Shown in pieces: positions 19,015 through 27,576 of a stretch of DNA of 64,000 bases. The first letter of the stretch is position 1. Each line of letters starts with the position of its first letter. Position numbers and translations under genes: made by a program. The DNA comes from Cupriavidus numazuensis (GTDB lineage Bacteria > Pseudomonadota > Gammaproteobacteria > Burkholderiales > Burkholderiaceae), in contig NZ_CAJPVI010000039.1 in the NCBI RefSeq assembly GCF_905397435.1, positions 24,556 to 88,555 on the forward strand, read 5' to 3'. The notes beneath the pieces are model-generated. The model had not been told where the DNA came from, made no database searches, and was given only the letters and a program-made list of their open reading frames with translations.

Positions 19015-20544
19015 ATGGAACTCGATCCCGACACCTGCTACAAGGCCGTGGCCTCGCACGACCGGCGCTTCGACGGCCGCTTCTTCGTCGGCGTGTCGTC
19101 CACGGGCATCTACTGCCGGCCCGTGTGCGCGGTGCGTACCCCGAAGCGCGAGAACTGCACGTTCTACGAAAGCGCCGCGGCGGCGGAGAAGCACGGCTTC
19201 CGTCCATGCCTGCGTTGCCGCCCGGAACTCGCGCCCGGCCATGGGCTGGCCGATATCTCGGGCCGCCTTGCGCAAGCCGCAGCAACGCTGATCGACGAAG
19301 GCTTCATGGCCGATGCCGGCGTGGCTGCGCTTGCCGGACGCATCGGCGTGACCGAACGCCATCTGCATCGCCTGTTCACCGCGCAGTTCGGTGTGTCGGT
19401 GCTCGAGTACGTGCAGACGCAGCGCCTGCTGCTGGCCAAGCGCTTGCTGACCGATACTGCGCTGCCCGTGACCGAAGTGGCACTGGCCGCCGGGTTTGGC
19501 AGCGTGCGGCGCTTCAACGACGTGCTGCGCACACGCTATGGCCTCACGCCCATGGCATTGCGCAAGCGCGCGTCGGACGGCGTGGCCGACCGGCTGGTGT
19601 TCGAACTCGGCTACCGGCCGCCGCTCGCATGGGAGGCGCTGCTGGGCTTTCTGGCGGTGCGCGCTGTCAACGGGATCGAACAGGTGCGCGATGGCGCGTA
19701 TGCGCGCACGCTGTCGGTCGAGAGTGGCGGCACCATGCATCGCGGCTGGGTGCGCCTTGATCATGTGCCGGGGCGGCTCGTGCTGCGCGTGACACTGTCG
19801 GCGTCGCTCGCGCGCGTGATTCCGCAAGCGCTGGGCAAGGTGCGCCGGCTGTGCGATCTTGGCTGCCGGCCCGATATCGTCGACCGCCACCTGGGGGAGT
19901 TGGCCAGCGATGTACCGGGCATGCGGCTGCCGGGCAGCGTCGACGGATTCGAGATCGCCGTGCGCGCCGTGATTGGCCAGGTGATTTCCGTGGTGCAGGC
20001 GCGGCGCATCCTGGCGCGGCTCGCGCAGGCCGCGGGCGATGGCCTGCCGGCGCCCGCCATGCCGATCGACGGATGCGCGCCGCTACAGCACTGCTTTCCG
20101 TCTGCCGCTGCGCTGGCCGCGTTGCCGGACGTTGACATGGCCGCTGCGGGCGTGTCGCCGGGCAAGCTGCGTACGCTGCGCGCGCTGGCCCAACGCGTTG
20201 CCAGTGGCGAGCTGCCACTGGAGCCGCATATGCCGCCCGAGCAGACCGTGGCGGCGCTGTGCGAGATCGACGGAATCGGCGACTGGACCGCGCAATACGT
20301 CGCGATGCGCGCATTGGGCTGGCCCGATGCATTTCCGGGGACCGATTACGCGTTGCGCAAGGTGCTCGGTGTCAACACCGTACGGGCCATGCAGGCGCGC
20401 ACCGCGCAGTGGGCGCCATGGCGCGCCTATGCGGCCATCCACTTGTGGCATCGCTATGAAGCGATGAAAACCCAGGGCGATGCCGCAGTGATACCTTTCC
20501 CGGACATGACTACTGCTAATTCCGATATCGAGGTGACGACATGA
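19015..20544 (+). CDS. Ada-AlkA fusion: regulator and 3-methyladenine DNA glycosylase II
   Basis: A 509-residue three-part protein. Residues 1-75 are the Ada methylphosphotriester zinc domain, with Cys34-x3-Cys38 and Cys65-x2-Cys68. Residues 85-185 are an AraC-type helix-turn-helix (GRIGVTERHLHRLFTAQFGVSVLEY, LAAGFGSVRRFNDVLRTRYG). From about residue 195 follows an AlkA glycosylase, with the HhH loop IDGIGDWTAQYVAMRALG and the catalytic Asp near residue 443 in FPGTDYALRK. It removes alkylated bases and, by analogy with Ada, activates the operon when methylated. Its stop overlaps ogt. Confidence 0.92.
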   Translation: MELDPDTCYKAVASHDRRFDGRFFVGVSSTGIYCRPVCAVRTPKRENCTFYESAAAAEKHGFRPCLRCRPELAPGHGLADISGRLAQAAATLIDEGFMADAGVAALAGRIGVTERHLHRLFTAQFGVSVLEYVQTQRLLLAKRLLTDTALPVTEVALAAGFGSVRRFNDVLRTRYGLTPMALRKRASDGVADRLVFELGYRPPLAWEALLGFLAVRAVNGIEQVRDGAYARTLSVESGGTMHRGWVRLDHVPGRLVLRVTLSASLARVIPQALGKVRRLCDLGCRPDIVDRHLGELASDVPGMRLPGSVDGFEIAVRAVIGQVISVVQARRILARLAQAAGDGLPAPAMPIDGCAPLQHCFPSAAALAALPDVDMAAAGVSPGKLRTLRALAQRVASGELPLEPHMPPEQTVAALCEIDGIGDWTAQYVAMRALGWPDAFPGTDYALRKVLGVNTVRAMQARTAQWAPWRAYAAIHLWHRYEAMKTQGDAAVIPFPDMTTANSDIEVTT

Positions 20545-21074
20545 TCAGCTACCGCCAGATCGACAGCCCGCTCGGCGCCATGCTGCTGCGGGTGCAGGAC
20601 AGCTTCCTGACGGGCGTCTATTTCGAGGGGCAGAAGTACTATCCGGCCGCTGCATTGCCCGGTGTGGTGCCGGAACGCGCGGCTGGCATCTTCGACGAGA
20701 CCGCCAGGCAGATTGCCGCGTACTTCGACGGCTCGCTCGAAGCTTTCTCGGTGCCGATGCGCCTCGTCGGCACGGACTTCCAGACGCGCGTGTGGGAGGC
20801 GCTGCGCGCGATCCCGTTCGGCGAGACGTTGTCCTATGGCGACCTCGCCGGGCAGCTCGGGCTGCCGCCCGGTCATGCGCGCGCGGTCGGCGGCGCGGTG
20901 GGGCGCAACCCCGTATCGGTGATTGTGCCGTGCCATCGCGTGCTTGGCGCGGCCGGCGACCTGACCGGCTACGCCGGCGGCACCGACCGCAAGCGCGCGC
21001 TGCTCCGGATCGAAGGCCACGCTGCCGCAGCGCGCCTGCCGATCCTGCAACAGTCCGCGCTCGCCTTCGCCTAG
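20541..21074 (+). CDS. ogt: Methylated-DNA--protein-cysteine methyltransferase
   Basis: Suicide repair of O6-methylguanine. The protein has 177 residues and the active-site motif IVPCHRVLGAAGDLTGYAGG, with acceptor Cys near residue 131, preceded by the helix-turn-helix FGETLSYGDLAGQLGLPPGHARAVGGAVGRNP. It overlaps the Ada-AlkA gene by 4 bp, which places methyl-phosphotriester sensing, base excision and direct reversal in one transcript. Confidence 0.93.
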   Translation: MISYRQIDSPLGAMLLRVQDSFLTGVYFEGQKYYPAAALPGVVPERAAGIFDETARQIAAYFDGSLEAFSVPMRLVGTDFQTRVWEALRAIPFGETLSYGDLAGQLGLPPGHARAVGGAVGRNPVSVIVPCHRVLGAAGDLTGYAGGTDRKRALLRIEGHAAAARLPILQQSALAFA

Positions 21075-21081
21075 GCCCGGC

Positions 21082-21663
21082 GTGGCACGCCTGTTCATCG
21101 CCGTCGACACGCCGCCTGAGATAGCGGCGCGGCTGGTGAAGAGCGTGCCGACGGCCAGCGGCATCCGCGCTGCACCGACCGGTCAGGTGCACCTGACCTT
21201 GCGCTTTCTCGGGGAATGCGACGCGGAGCAGGCCGAGCATATCCGCGGCGCGCTCGACACCGTCCGTGCGGCGGACTTTACGTTGAACGTGGCTGGCGTC
21301 GGTCGCTTTCGCGGCCGGCAGGGCAACGTGCTGTGGGCAGGAATGGCGCCGACCCCTGAACTCGATGCGCTTTATGTGGCCGTCACCGCCGCGCTGCAGT
21401 CCGCCGGTATCGCGCCGGAGCCGCGGCAGTTTCGCCCGCACCTGACCCTTGCGCGCTGCCGTCCCACGGCGCCGGAAGTGCTGCAACGCGAATGGCTGGC
21501 CAATCACCGCGACATGGCCGTGCCGCCTTGGCACGCGCGGCGCTTTGTGCTGTACGAGAGCCGCCTCGATCGGCAGGGCGCGACACATGCTGCGATCGGG
21601 TCGTGGCCGCTCGTTGCACCGGACGATCCCCCAGCGACAGCGAGCGTACCCATTTCTGCGTGA
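21082..21663 (+). CDS. thpR: RNA 2',3'-cyclic phosphodiesterase (ThpR/LigT)
   Basis: 2H phosphoesterase of 193 residues. The two catalytic H-x-T motifs are HLTLRFLGE near residue 36 and HLTLARC near residue 120. GTG start 7 bp after ogt. The last six residues, SVPISA, and the stop codon are supplied by an inverted copy of the dispersed repeat found elsewhere in this window, so the natural C-terminus may have been changed by that insertion. Its presence in an alkylation-repair operon is common synteny in Burkholderiales as far as I recall, but unexplained. Confidence 0.87.
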   Translation: MARLFIAVDTPPEIAARLVKSVPTASGIRAAPTGQVHLTLRFLGECDAEQAEHIRGALDTVRAADFTLNVAGVGRFRGRQGNVLWAGMAPTPELDALYVAVTAALQSAGIAPEPRQFRPHLTLARCRPTAPEVLQREWLANHRDMAVPPWHARRFVLYESRLDRQGATHAAIGSWPLVAPDDPPATASVPISA

Positions 21664-21664
21664 C
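21643..21664 (-). repeat. Dispersed short repeat, inverted copy in the thpR 3' end
   Basis: Reverse complement of CGCAGAAATGGGTACGCT. It contributes the last codons and stop of thpR. It is the rightmost copy in the window; none is seen from 21.7 to 64 kb. Confidence 0.7.
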
Positions 21665-21895
21665 GGAGAACTGACGAAATCCGCGCGCCGACAGCGCGAA
21701 AGCGGCGTGAACGCTACCCCCCGGAAGTCTGTGCTCAAGTTTTGCCACAGATTGCCGAAGCCCATCCCATGAGTCTTGCCGTCGAACGCAGCGTCCCCTT
21801 AATATGCGGCGCTCGGCCGCATGCCGATCCTGCCGCGCCGCCCCCCTGAATGTGAACGCGCGCGGTGCGCTGCCATCCTGATGTTGCGTGATTCC

Positions 21896-22678
21896 ATGAG
21901 CCTCCAAGAATTTCCCGAATCCACCCAAGCCGGCGACGGCCAGCAAGACGATATCGATGAGGAGGCAGGCACTGCGCAGCCGGACGAGCGCTACCGGCTG
22001 ACCCATACGTCGCAGATCGGCACAGTGTTGCGCGACCTGTCCTGGCAGAAGTGCCTGATCACCGTGCGCACGCGCACCGGCCATCAGTTCGTGACGTCGA
22101 TCCTGCACATGGACCCGGTCAACCGGACCTTCATCTTCGACTGGTGCAATGCGGATGCCGAACGCCAGTCGCTGATGACGTCGGACGAGAACGCGTTTTC
22201 GGGCCTGCTGCGCGGCGTGCCGGTCAACTTCGTGGTCGGCCGTCCGGCGGCCACGCGCCACGACGACCGTCCGGCCTTTACCGCCGCGTTTCCGGAGAAG
22301 CTTTACCACTTCCAGCGCCGCCGGCATTTCCGCGCGCGCACGCTGGTGACCAAGGGCTACCGCTGTGAAGTCCGCAACCCGGACAACAGCGTGCTGTCGC
22401 TCGATATTGCCGACCTGTCGCTGTCCGGCGTGGGCCTGCGTTCGAAGACGGTGGGCGAAGACCGCTTGCCCGTGGGCACGACGGTGAGCCGCTGCCGCCT
22501 GGATTTCCGCGAGCTGGGCAAGCTCGACATTGATCTCCAGATCGTTGGCCACTGGCTGGTGGGCAACGACGGGAGCGCGATCCATCACTATGGCTGCGCC
22601 TTCGTGAACCCCGACGGCCGCGTGGAGAATTTCCTGCAGCGCCTGGTGTTTGCGCTGGAGCTCGCGCACCGCGGCTGA
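21896..22678 (+). CDS. YcgR-like PilZ domain protein (c-di-GMP flagellar brake)
   Basis: Cytosolic c-di-GMP effector of 260 residues. The N-terminal YcgR domain (about residues 25-125) is followed by a PilZ domain with the ligand motif RRRHFRART (RxxxR) near residue 142 and DLSLSGVG (DxSxxG) near residue 180. Both motifs are intact, so binding is expected. In the family the protein slows the flagellar motor. No flagellar genes are nearby. The start is uncertain; ATG 21881 would add five residues and neither has a clear ribosome binding site. Confidence 0.82.
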   Translation: MSLQEFPESTQAGDGQQDDIDEEAGTAQPDERYRLTHTSQIGTVLRDLSWQKCLITVRTRTGHQFVTSILHMDPVNRTFIFDWCNADAERQSLMTSDENAFSGLLRGVPVNFVVGRPAATRHDDRPAFTAAFPEKLYHFQRRRHFRARTLVTKGYRCEVRNPDNSVLSLDIADLSLSGVGLRSKTVGEDRLPVGTTVSRCRLDFRELGKLDIDLQIVGHWLVGNDGSAIHHYGCAFVNPDGRVENFLQRLVFALELAHRG

Positions 22679-22722
22679 GGCCGCAAGCAGCCTCAGCGAA
22701 CCGCGGCGCGGTCAGGACGGGA

Positions 22723-23571
22723 TCAGGACGTGATCAGGCGGCCAATGGCCGCCGCGGCTTCGCGCATCGGCGGCAGCAGGCGCGACACCATTTCCGCTTC
22801 CGTCACCTTGGCCGCGCGCACGCTCACGCTGATGCCGGCCAGTACGATGCCCGCGGCCGAACGCACTGGCACCGCCATGGCACGCAGGCCCGGTTCGAGC
22901 TCTTCATCGACGATCACGTAGTCCAGTTCGCGGGCCCGCTCGAAGCACGCTTCCAGCTCCTGGCGCGATACCTTGGTTTGCAGCGTGCGCGGGCGCAGGT
23001 CGGCATGCTCGAAGAAGCCGTCGAGCACCGACGCCGGCTGGTGCGCCAGCAGCAGGCGCCCGTTCGACGTGCAGTAGGCCGGCAGCCGGCTGCCCATGCC
23101 GAGCGAGTAATTGACCACGCGCTGCACTTCCGAACGCACCAAGTAGAGGATGTCGGTGCCGTCCAGGATGGCCAGCGTGCAGGTCTCGTGGATGCGCGCG
23201 CTCAGGTTGTCCAGGATCGGCTGCGATAGCGAAACCATCGACGTCGACGAGAAATACGCATGCCCGAGGTGCAGCACGCGCGGGCGCAGCGCGAACTGCC
23301 CGTCCTGCTGGCTGACGTAGCCGAGCTGCTCCAGCGTGTACAGGCAGCGGCGCACCGACGCGCGCGACAACTGCGTGCGCTGCGCCACCTGCGAGATCGT
23401 CAGCGGACGCTTGCGCTCCGAAAACGCCTCCAGCACGGTCAGGCCGCGTGCGAGCGACAGCATGAAGTTCGGATCGCCGGAGAAACTGCTGAGCAGATCA
23501 GACTGGGGATAGGCAACGCGGACGGTATCGGCCTGGGCCTGGCCAATACCAAGGGGGCGGGTGGTCTCCAT
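22723..23571 (-). CDS. IclR-family transcriptional regulator (PcaR/PobR type)
   Basis: Regulator of 282 residues. The winged HTH is FSERKRPLTISQVAQRTQLSRASVRRCLYTLEQLG at about residues 50-85, followed by the IclR effector domain with TCTLAILDGTDILYLVR and AYCTSNGRLLLAH. The N-terminal pattern SLARGLTVLEAFSE is typical of PcaR/PcaU/PobR relatives that control aromatic acid catabolism. It sits upstream of a LysR gene on the same strand, in front of an acyl-CoA gene cluster on the other strand. The target genes are unknown. Confidence 0.88.
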   Translation of the reverse strand: METTRPLGIGQAQADTVRVAYPQSDLLSSFSGDPNFMLSLARGLTVLEAFSERKRPLTISQVAQRTQLSRASVRRCLYTLEQLGYVSQQDGQFALRPRVLHLGHAYFSSTSMVSLSQPILDNLSARIHETCTLAILDGTDILYLVRSEVQRVVNYSLGMGSRLPAYCTSNGRLLLAHQPASVLDGFFEHADLRPRTLQTKVSRQELEACFERARELDYVIVDEELEPGLRAMAVPVRSAAGIVLAGISVSVRAAKVTEAEMVSRLLPPMREAAAAIGRLITS

Positions 23572-23747
23572 CTTTGATTTGCTTTGTTCGATAATCGCGC
23601 AATCTTAAACGGAGTCGGCGCCGCGGGCCAGTGGTTTCGCAGGAATGGGGCAAGGACGCCCTGTATACCCGGTGTTTCAGCGCCGAAAGCGCGACTCTGC
23701 CAGCTGGAGGTAAGGCGGCATTCTCGGCAGTCCGCTCAGGAGTCCGA

Positions 23748-24638
23748 TCATCCGACCTGTTCGCGCAGCAGCGCGGCCATACGTTGCGCCAGCGGCGACA
23801 GGTAGGCGCCCGCGCGCGTCACCACGCCGATGCGCCGCCGCAGGTCAAGTGCTTCCAGCCCCACGTCAAGCGGCTTCAGGCCGGGCAGCCCGGCTTCGGC
23901 GTGGCCGCTCGATACGCTCAGCATGGGCGTGCCGCGGACCAGCGCGAACAGCGAGGCGGTGCCGAAGTCCACTTCCACACGCATCGCCGGGGGCGGCAGC
24001 CCTTGCCGGCGGAAGGCCTCGTCGACCTGCTGGCGCAGCACGATATGCCCCTCCGGCAGCAGCCACTCCTGGCCGCACAGGTCGGCCAGGCTCAGGTTGC
24101 GCCGCTGCTGCAGCGGATGGGTTTCATCGGCCACCACCACCAGGCGGTCGTCGAACAGCTCTTCAATGGCCAGGATGTCGGTGGCCTGCCGCGGCACCGG
24201 TGCCACGGCGATGTCCAGTTCGCCGGCCGCGAGCAGGTCCATCAAGTCGCGCGCCAAGCGGCGGCGCAACTTCAGGCGGGCCACCGGGCGCTCCCTCAGC
24301 AACTGACGGCAGGCGTCCAGCACGATCGCGTTGGGCAGCGACGGCGAGTATCCCAGCCGCAGCACGCCCAGTTCGCCGGTGCGGATGCCCTGCATCTCCT
24401 TCAGCGCATCCTCGTATTCGAGCTGGATGCGGCGCGCGCGCTCGATAAAGTGCCGGCCCGCGTGCGTGGTACTCATGCCGTTGGCGGTGCGCTCGAACAG
24501 CGGCAGGCCCACCTGCGCCTCGACGCGCTGCACTGCCTTGGTCAGCGCCGGCTGGGTAATGCCCAGCGACTCGGCGGCGCGGCCGATGCCGCCGCACCGC
24601 TCCACGGCCAGGATGTATTCGATATCCCGTGTCTCCAT
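23748..24638 (-). CDS. LysR-family transcriptional regulator
   Basis: Regulator of 296 residues. HTH: IGRAAESLGITQPALTKAVQRVEAQVGLPLFERTANG at about residues 17-53; the co-inducer domain follows from about residue 90 (ELGVLRLGYSPSLPNAIVLDA). It is divergent from the acyl-CoA ligase, acyl-CoA dehydrogenase, Bug protein and CoA-transferase operon, with an 88-bp gap that has a good LysR-type inverted repeat. It is therefore the likely activator of that operon. Confidence 0.9.
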   Translation of the reverse strand: METRDIEYILAVERCGGIGRAAESLGITQPALTKAVQRVEAQVGLPLFERTANGMSTTHAGRHFIERARRIQLEYEDALKEMQGIRTGELGVLRLGYSPSLPNAIVLDACRQLLRERPVARLKLRRRLARDLMDLLAAGELDIAVAPVPRQATDILAIEELFDDRLVVVADETHPLQQRRNLSLADLCGQEWLLPEGHIVLRQQVDEAFRRQGLPPPAMRVEVDFGTASLFALVRGTPMLSVSSGHAEAGLPGLKPLDVGLEALDLRRRIGVVTRAGAYLSPLAQRMAALLREQVG

Positions 24639-24651
24639 GCCTGCATTCCCG

Positions 24652-24673
24652 TTGGTTATGACTTTATAGCCAA
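24652..24673. promoter_or_regulatory. Putative LysR-type binding site
   Basis: TTGGTTAT-N6-ATAGCCAA, an 8-bp-arm inverted repeat with one mismatch per arm pair, 14 bp before the LysR start and 54 bp before the first ATG of the divergent ligase gene. It has the length and T-N11-A geometry of LysR recognition sites. The assignment is inferred from position. Confidence 0.6.
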
Positions 24674-24726
24674 GCCTGCATTGTGGTGATGGCGCTCATC
24701 TTACAGACTTCATCCAGACATACAGC

Positions 24727-26292
24727 ATGGAGACGCCGATGGGCTTTGCATATTTCCTGCGCCGCGCCGCGCGCTACTGGGGCGACCTGCCGGCCGTCCT
24801 CTACCGCGACCAGGTCCTGACCTACCGCGAACTCGACGAACGCTCGACGCGGCTGGCCAACGCGCTGCTCGCGATGGGCCTGCGCCAGGGCGACCGCGTG
24901 GCGGTGCAGTCGCGCAACCGGCCGGAACTGGTGGAAATCGAATGCGCGCTGTACAAGGCCGGCCTGGTGAAGGCGGCACTCAACCCGCGCTTTACGGCCG
25001 CCGAGGCGTCCGACGTGGTGGAAAACTGCCAGCCGCGCGTGCTGATCGCCGGGCCGGGCTACACCGGCTATTCGCCCGCCACGCGCGGCTTCGGCTCGGT
25101 GGAAACGTTCGTCGCCATCGGCAAGGATGCGGCCGGCTACGCCGCCTATGAGGCGCTGCTGGCCCAGGGCGGCACCGAGTTGCCCGAGATCACCCCGGCA
25201 CCCGGCGATCTTGCCGTGCTGCATTTCTCGTCCGGCTCGACCGGCAAGATCAAGGCCGCCATGCAGAGCTACGGCAACCGCCTGGCGGCGCTGCGCAAGA
25301 TGCTGATGGGCATGGACAGCCCGCCGCGGCCCGGCGACCGCCTGGCGCTGATCGGGCCGGTCACGCACGCGTCCGGCATGTTGATGCAGCCTTACCTGTA
25401 TTGCGGCGCCACGCTGGTGCTGTTCGAGAAATTCGAGCCGGCGGATTTCCTGGCCGAGGTCGCGCGCCTGCGCATCACGCACGTGTTCATGGTTCCGGCC
25501 ATGATCAACATGCTGCTGGCCGAGCCCACGCTGGCCAGTGCGGACCTGCGCAGCCTGCGGACGCTCGCCTATGGCGCCGCGCCGATGGCACCGGCGCGCA
25601 TCCGCGAAGCGTGGGAGCGCATCGGTCCCATCCTGTCGCAGGGCTACGGCGCGAGCGAGTCAACCTCGGGCGTCACGCGCCTGTCCACGGCCGACCATGC
25701 GCAGGCCATCGCGTCGTGCCCGGAGCGGCTGGCCTCATGCGGCCGCGCGCTCGGCGAGACCGAGGTGCGCGTGGTCGACGATCAGGGCCGCGAGGTGGCC
25801 GTCGGCGAGATCGGCGAACTGGTGATCCGCGGCGAGGACGTGTTCCAGGGCTACTGGGGCGAGCCCGCGCTGACGCAGGAAGTGCTCGTCGATGGCTGGC
25901 TGCGTACCGGCGACATGGCGCGCGTCGACGCGCAGGGCTACCTGTACCTGGTGGACCGCAAGAAAGACATGATCATTTCCGGCGGCTTCAACGTCTACCC
26001 GACCGAGGTCGAAGCCACGCTGTACCAGCACCCCGACGTGCTGGAGGCCTGCGTGATCAGCGTGCCCGACGAGACCTGGGGTGAGAGCGTCAAGGCCGTG
26101 GTCACGCTGCGCCCGGGCCGGCAGGCCAGCGCCCAGTCGCTGATCGCGCATTGCCGCGAACGGATTGCCGACTACAAGTCGCCGCGCTCGGTGGACTTCG
26201 TCGACGAACTGCCCAAGAACGCCAGCGGCAAGCTGGCCCGCAAGCTGGTGCGCGAGCCGTACTGGCAGGGCGCGTCGCGCCGCGTGAACTGA
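24727..26292 (+). CDS. AMP-forming acyl-CoA synthetase
   Basis: Activates a carboxylic acid to its CoA thioester through an acyl-adenylate. The protein has 521 residues. ANL-family motifs: the phosphate loop FSSGSTGKIKAAM near residue 172, QGYGASESTSGVTRL near 305, DGWLRTGDMARVD near 390 and the hinge/A8 region KDMIISGGFNVYPTEVEA near 415, with the A10 Lys in LPKNASGKLARK. The phosphate loop ends KIKA and not the usual xPKG. An ATG at 24739 with GGAG upstream is an equally good start. First gene of a four-gene set opposite the LysR gene. Confidence 0.88.
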   Translation: METPMGFAYFLRRAARYWGDLPAVLYRDQVLTYRELDERSTRLANALLAMGLRQGDRVAVQSRNRPELVEIECALYKAGLVKAALNPRFTAAEASDVVENCQPRVLIAGPGYTGYSPATRGFGSVETFVAIGKDAAGYAAYEALLAQGGTELPEITPAPGDLAVLHFSSGSTGKIKAAMQSYGNRLAALRKMLMGMDSPPRPGDRLALIGPVTHASGMLMQPYLYCGATLVLFEKFEPADFLAEVARLRITHVFMVPAMINMLLAEPTLASADLRSLRTLAYGAAPMAPARIREAWERIGPILSQGYGASESTSGVTRLSTADHAQAIASCPERLASCGRALGETEVRVVDDQGREVAVGEIGELVIRGEDVFQGYWGEPALTQEVLVDGWLRTGDMARVDAQGYLYLVDRKKDMIISGGFNVYPTEVEATLYQHPDVLEACVISVPDETWGESVKAVVTLRPGRQASAQSLIAHCRERIADYKSPRSVDFVDELPKNASGKLARKLVREPYWQGASRRVN

Positions 26293-26321
26293 GAAAGCCC
26301 TAGGACGCTGAGGAAGCCACC

Positions 26322-27497
26322 ATGTTCGAATACCTGACCAACCCGCTGCTGACCGAGACGCGCGCCGCTGTCCGGCGCTTTATCGACGAAGAACTGCTCC
26401 CGCTCGAGCGCGAACTCGGCCTGGGCTCGGAAGACCCGTGGCCGGTCGACACCCTGCGCCACGTGTGGCGCCGCTCCAGCGAGCTCGGCCTCTATGCCGC
26501 TTGCCTACCGGTGGCGCTGGGCGGCAAGGGCCTCAACATTGCCGAGCAATGCGCGCTCAAGGCAGACCTTGCCGCGAGCGGCTGCGTGCTGGCGCCGCAC
26601 GTGCTGGGCGACCTGGGCGGGCCGCCGCGCGTGGGCAATATGCTCAGGTACGCGACGCCGGAACAGCTCGACCGCTACTTCCTGCCCGTGATCCGCGGCG
26701 AGAAGTCGACCTGCTTCGCGCTCACCGAAACGCATTCGGGCTCCGACGCCCAGAGCATCGCGACCACCGCCGTGGCCGATGGCGACACACTCGTCATCAA
26801 CGGCAGCAAGCACTACATCAGCGGCGCGCCGTTCGCGAGCTTCGCCATCGTCATGTGCGTCACCGACGCAAGCGTGTCACCGCCCGCGATCAGCGCCGTG
26901 CTGGTGGACCTGGACCTGCCGGGCGTGACGGTCACGCAGGCCTACGTGCCGATGTCGGGCCAGCATATCGATGCCGACATCGCCTTCGACAACGTGCGCG
27001 TGCCGCGCGCCAACATCCTCGGCGGCGAGGGCAACGGCTTCAAGCTGGGCATGTCGCGCATCAACGTGAACCGGCTGCTGCATTGCCCGTCCATGCTCGG
27101 GCTGGCCACCAGCGCGTATCGCTCGTCGCTGGAATACGCGGGCAGGCGGCGCCAGTTCGGCGGCCCGATCGCGCGCTTCCAGGCCATCCAGCACATGCTG
27201 GCGGACATGGCGGCGGCGCTGTGGGCCTGCGAGAGCATGATCGCGCAGACCGCCGCGCTGGCCGATGCCGGTGCGGACCTGCGCATGAAGGCCGCGGCAT
27301 GCAAGCTGTTTGTCTCGGAGCGCTGCTTTGAGGTCGCCGACAAGGCCGTGCAGATCCACGGCAACGTGGGCGTCACGCGCGGCCATCCGGTCGAGCAGGC
27401 GTTCCGCAAGCTGCGCATGTTCCGCGTGTTCACGGGTACCAGCGAGATCCAGCGCAATACCATCGCCAAGGCGATCCTCGAACCCGCGACGAAGTAG
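26322..27497 (+). CDS. Acyl-CoA dehydrogenase lacking the usual catalytic Glu
   Basis: Acyl-CoA dehydrogenase family protein of 391 residues, with FALTETHSGSDAQSIATTAV near residue 130, a central MSGQHIDADIAFDNVRVPRANILG region and the C-terminal QIHGNVGVTRGHPVEQAFRKLR. At the position where MCAD-type enzymes have Y-E-G-T, this protein reads VFTGTSEIQR, so the usual Glu is Thr. The base may sit elsewhere, as in isovaleryl-CoA-type enzymes, or the chemistry may differ. It lies 29 bp after the ligase and has a GAGGAA ribosome binding site. Confidence 0.87.
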   Translation: MFEYLTNPLLTETRAAVRRFIDEELLPLERELGLGSEDPWPVDTLRHVWRRSSELGLYAACLPVALGGKGLNIAEQCALKADLAASGCVLAPHVLGDLGGPPRVGNMLRYATPEQLDRYFLPVIRGEKSTCFALTETHSGSDAQSIATTAVADGDTLVINGSKHYISGAPFASFAIVMCVTDASVSPPAISAVLVDLDLPGVTVTQAYVPMSGQHIDADIAFDNVRVPRANILGGEGNGFKLGMSRINVNRLLHCPSMLGLATSAYRSSLEYAGRRRQFGGPIARFQAIQHMLADMAAALWACESMIAQTAALADAGADLRMKAAACKLFVSERCFEVADKAVQIHGNVGVTRGHPVEQAFRKLRMFRVFTGTSEIQRNTIAKAILEPATK

Positions 27498-27576
27498 CCG
27501 CCTGCCCACGGCACGGCATCGACATACCCAGACACAAGGCGGCGCAGGACACTGCCCGCCAGCCACGGAGACAACC

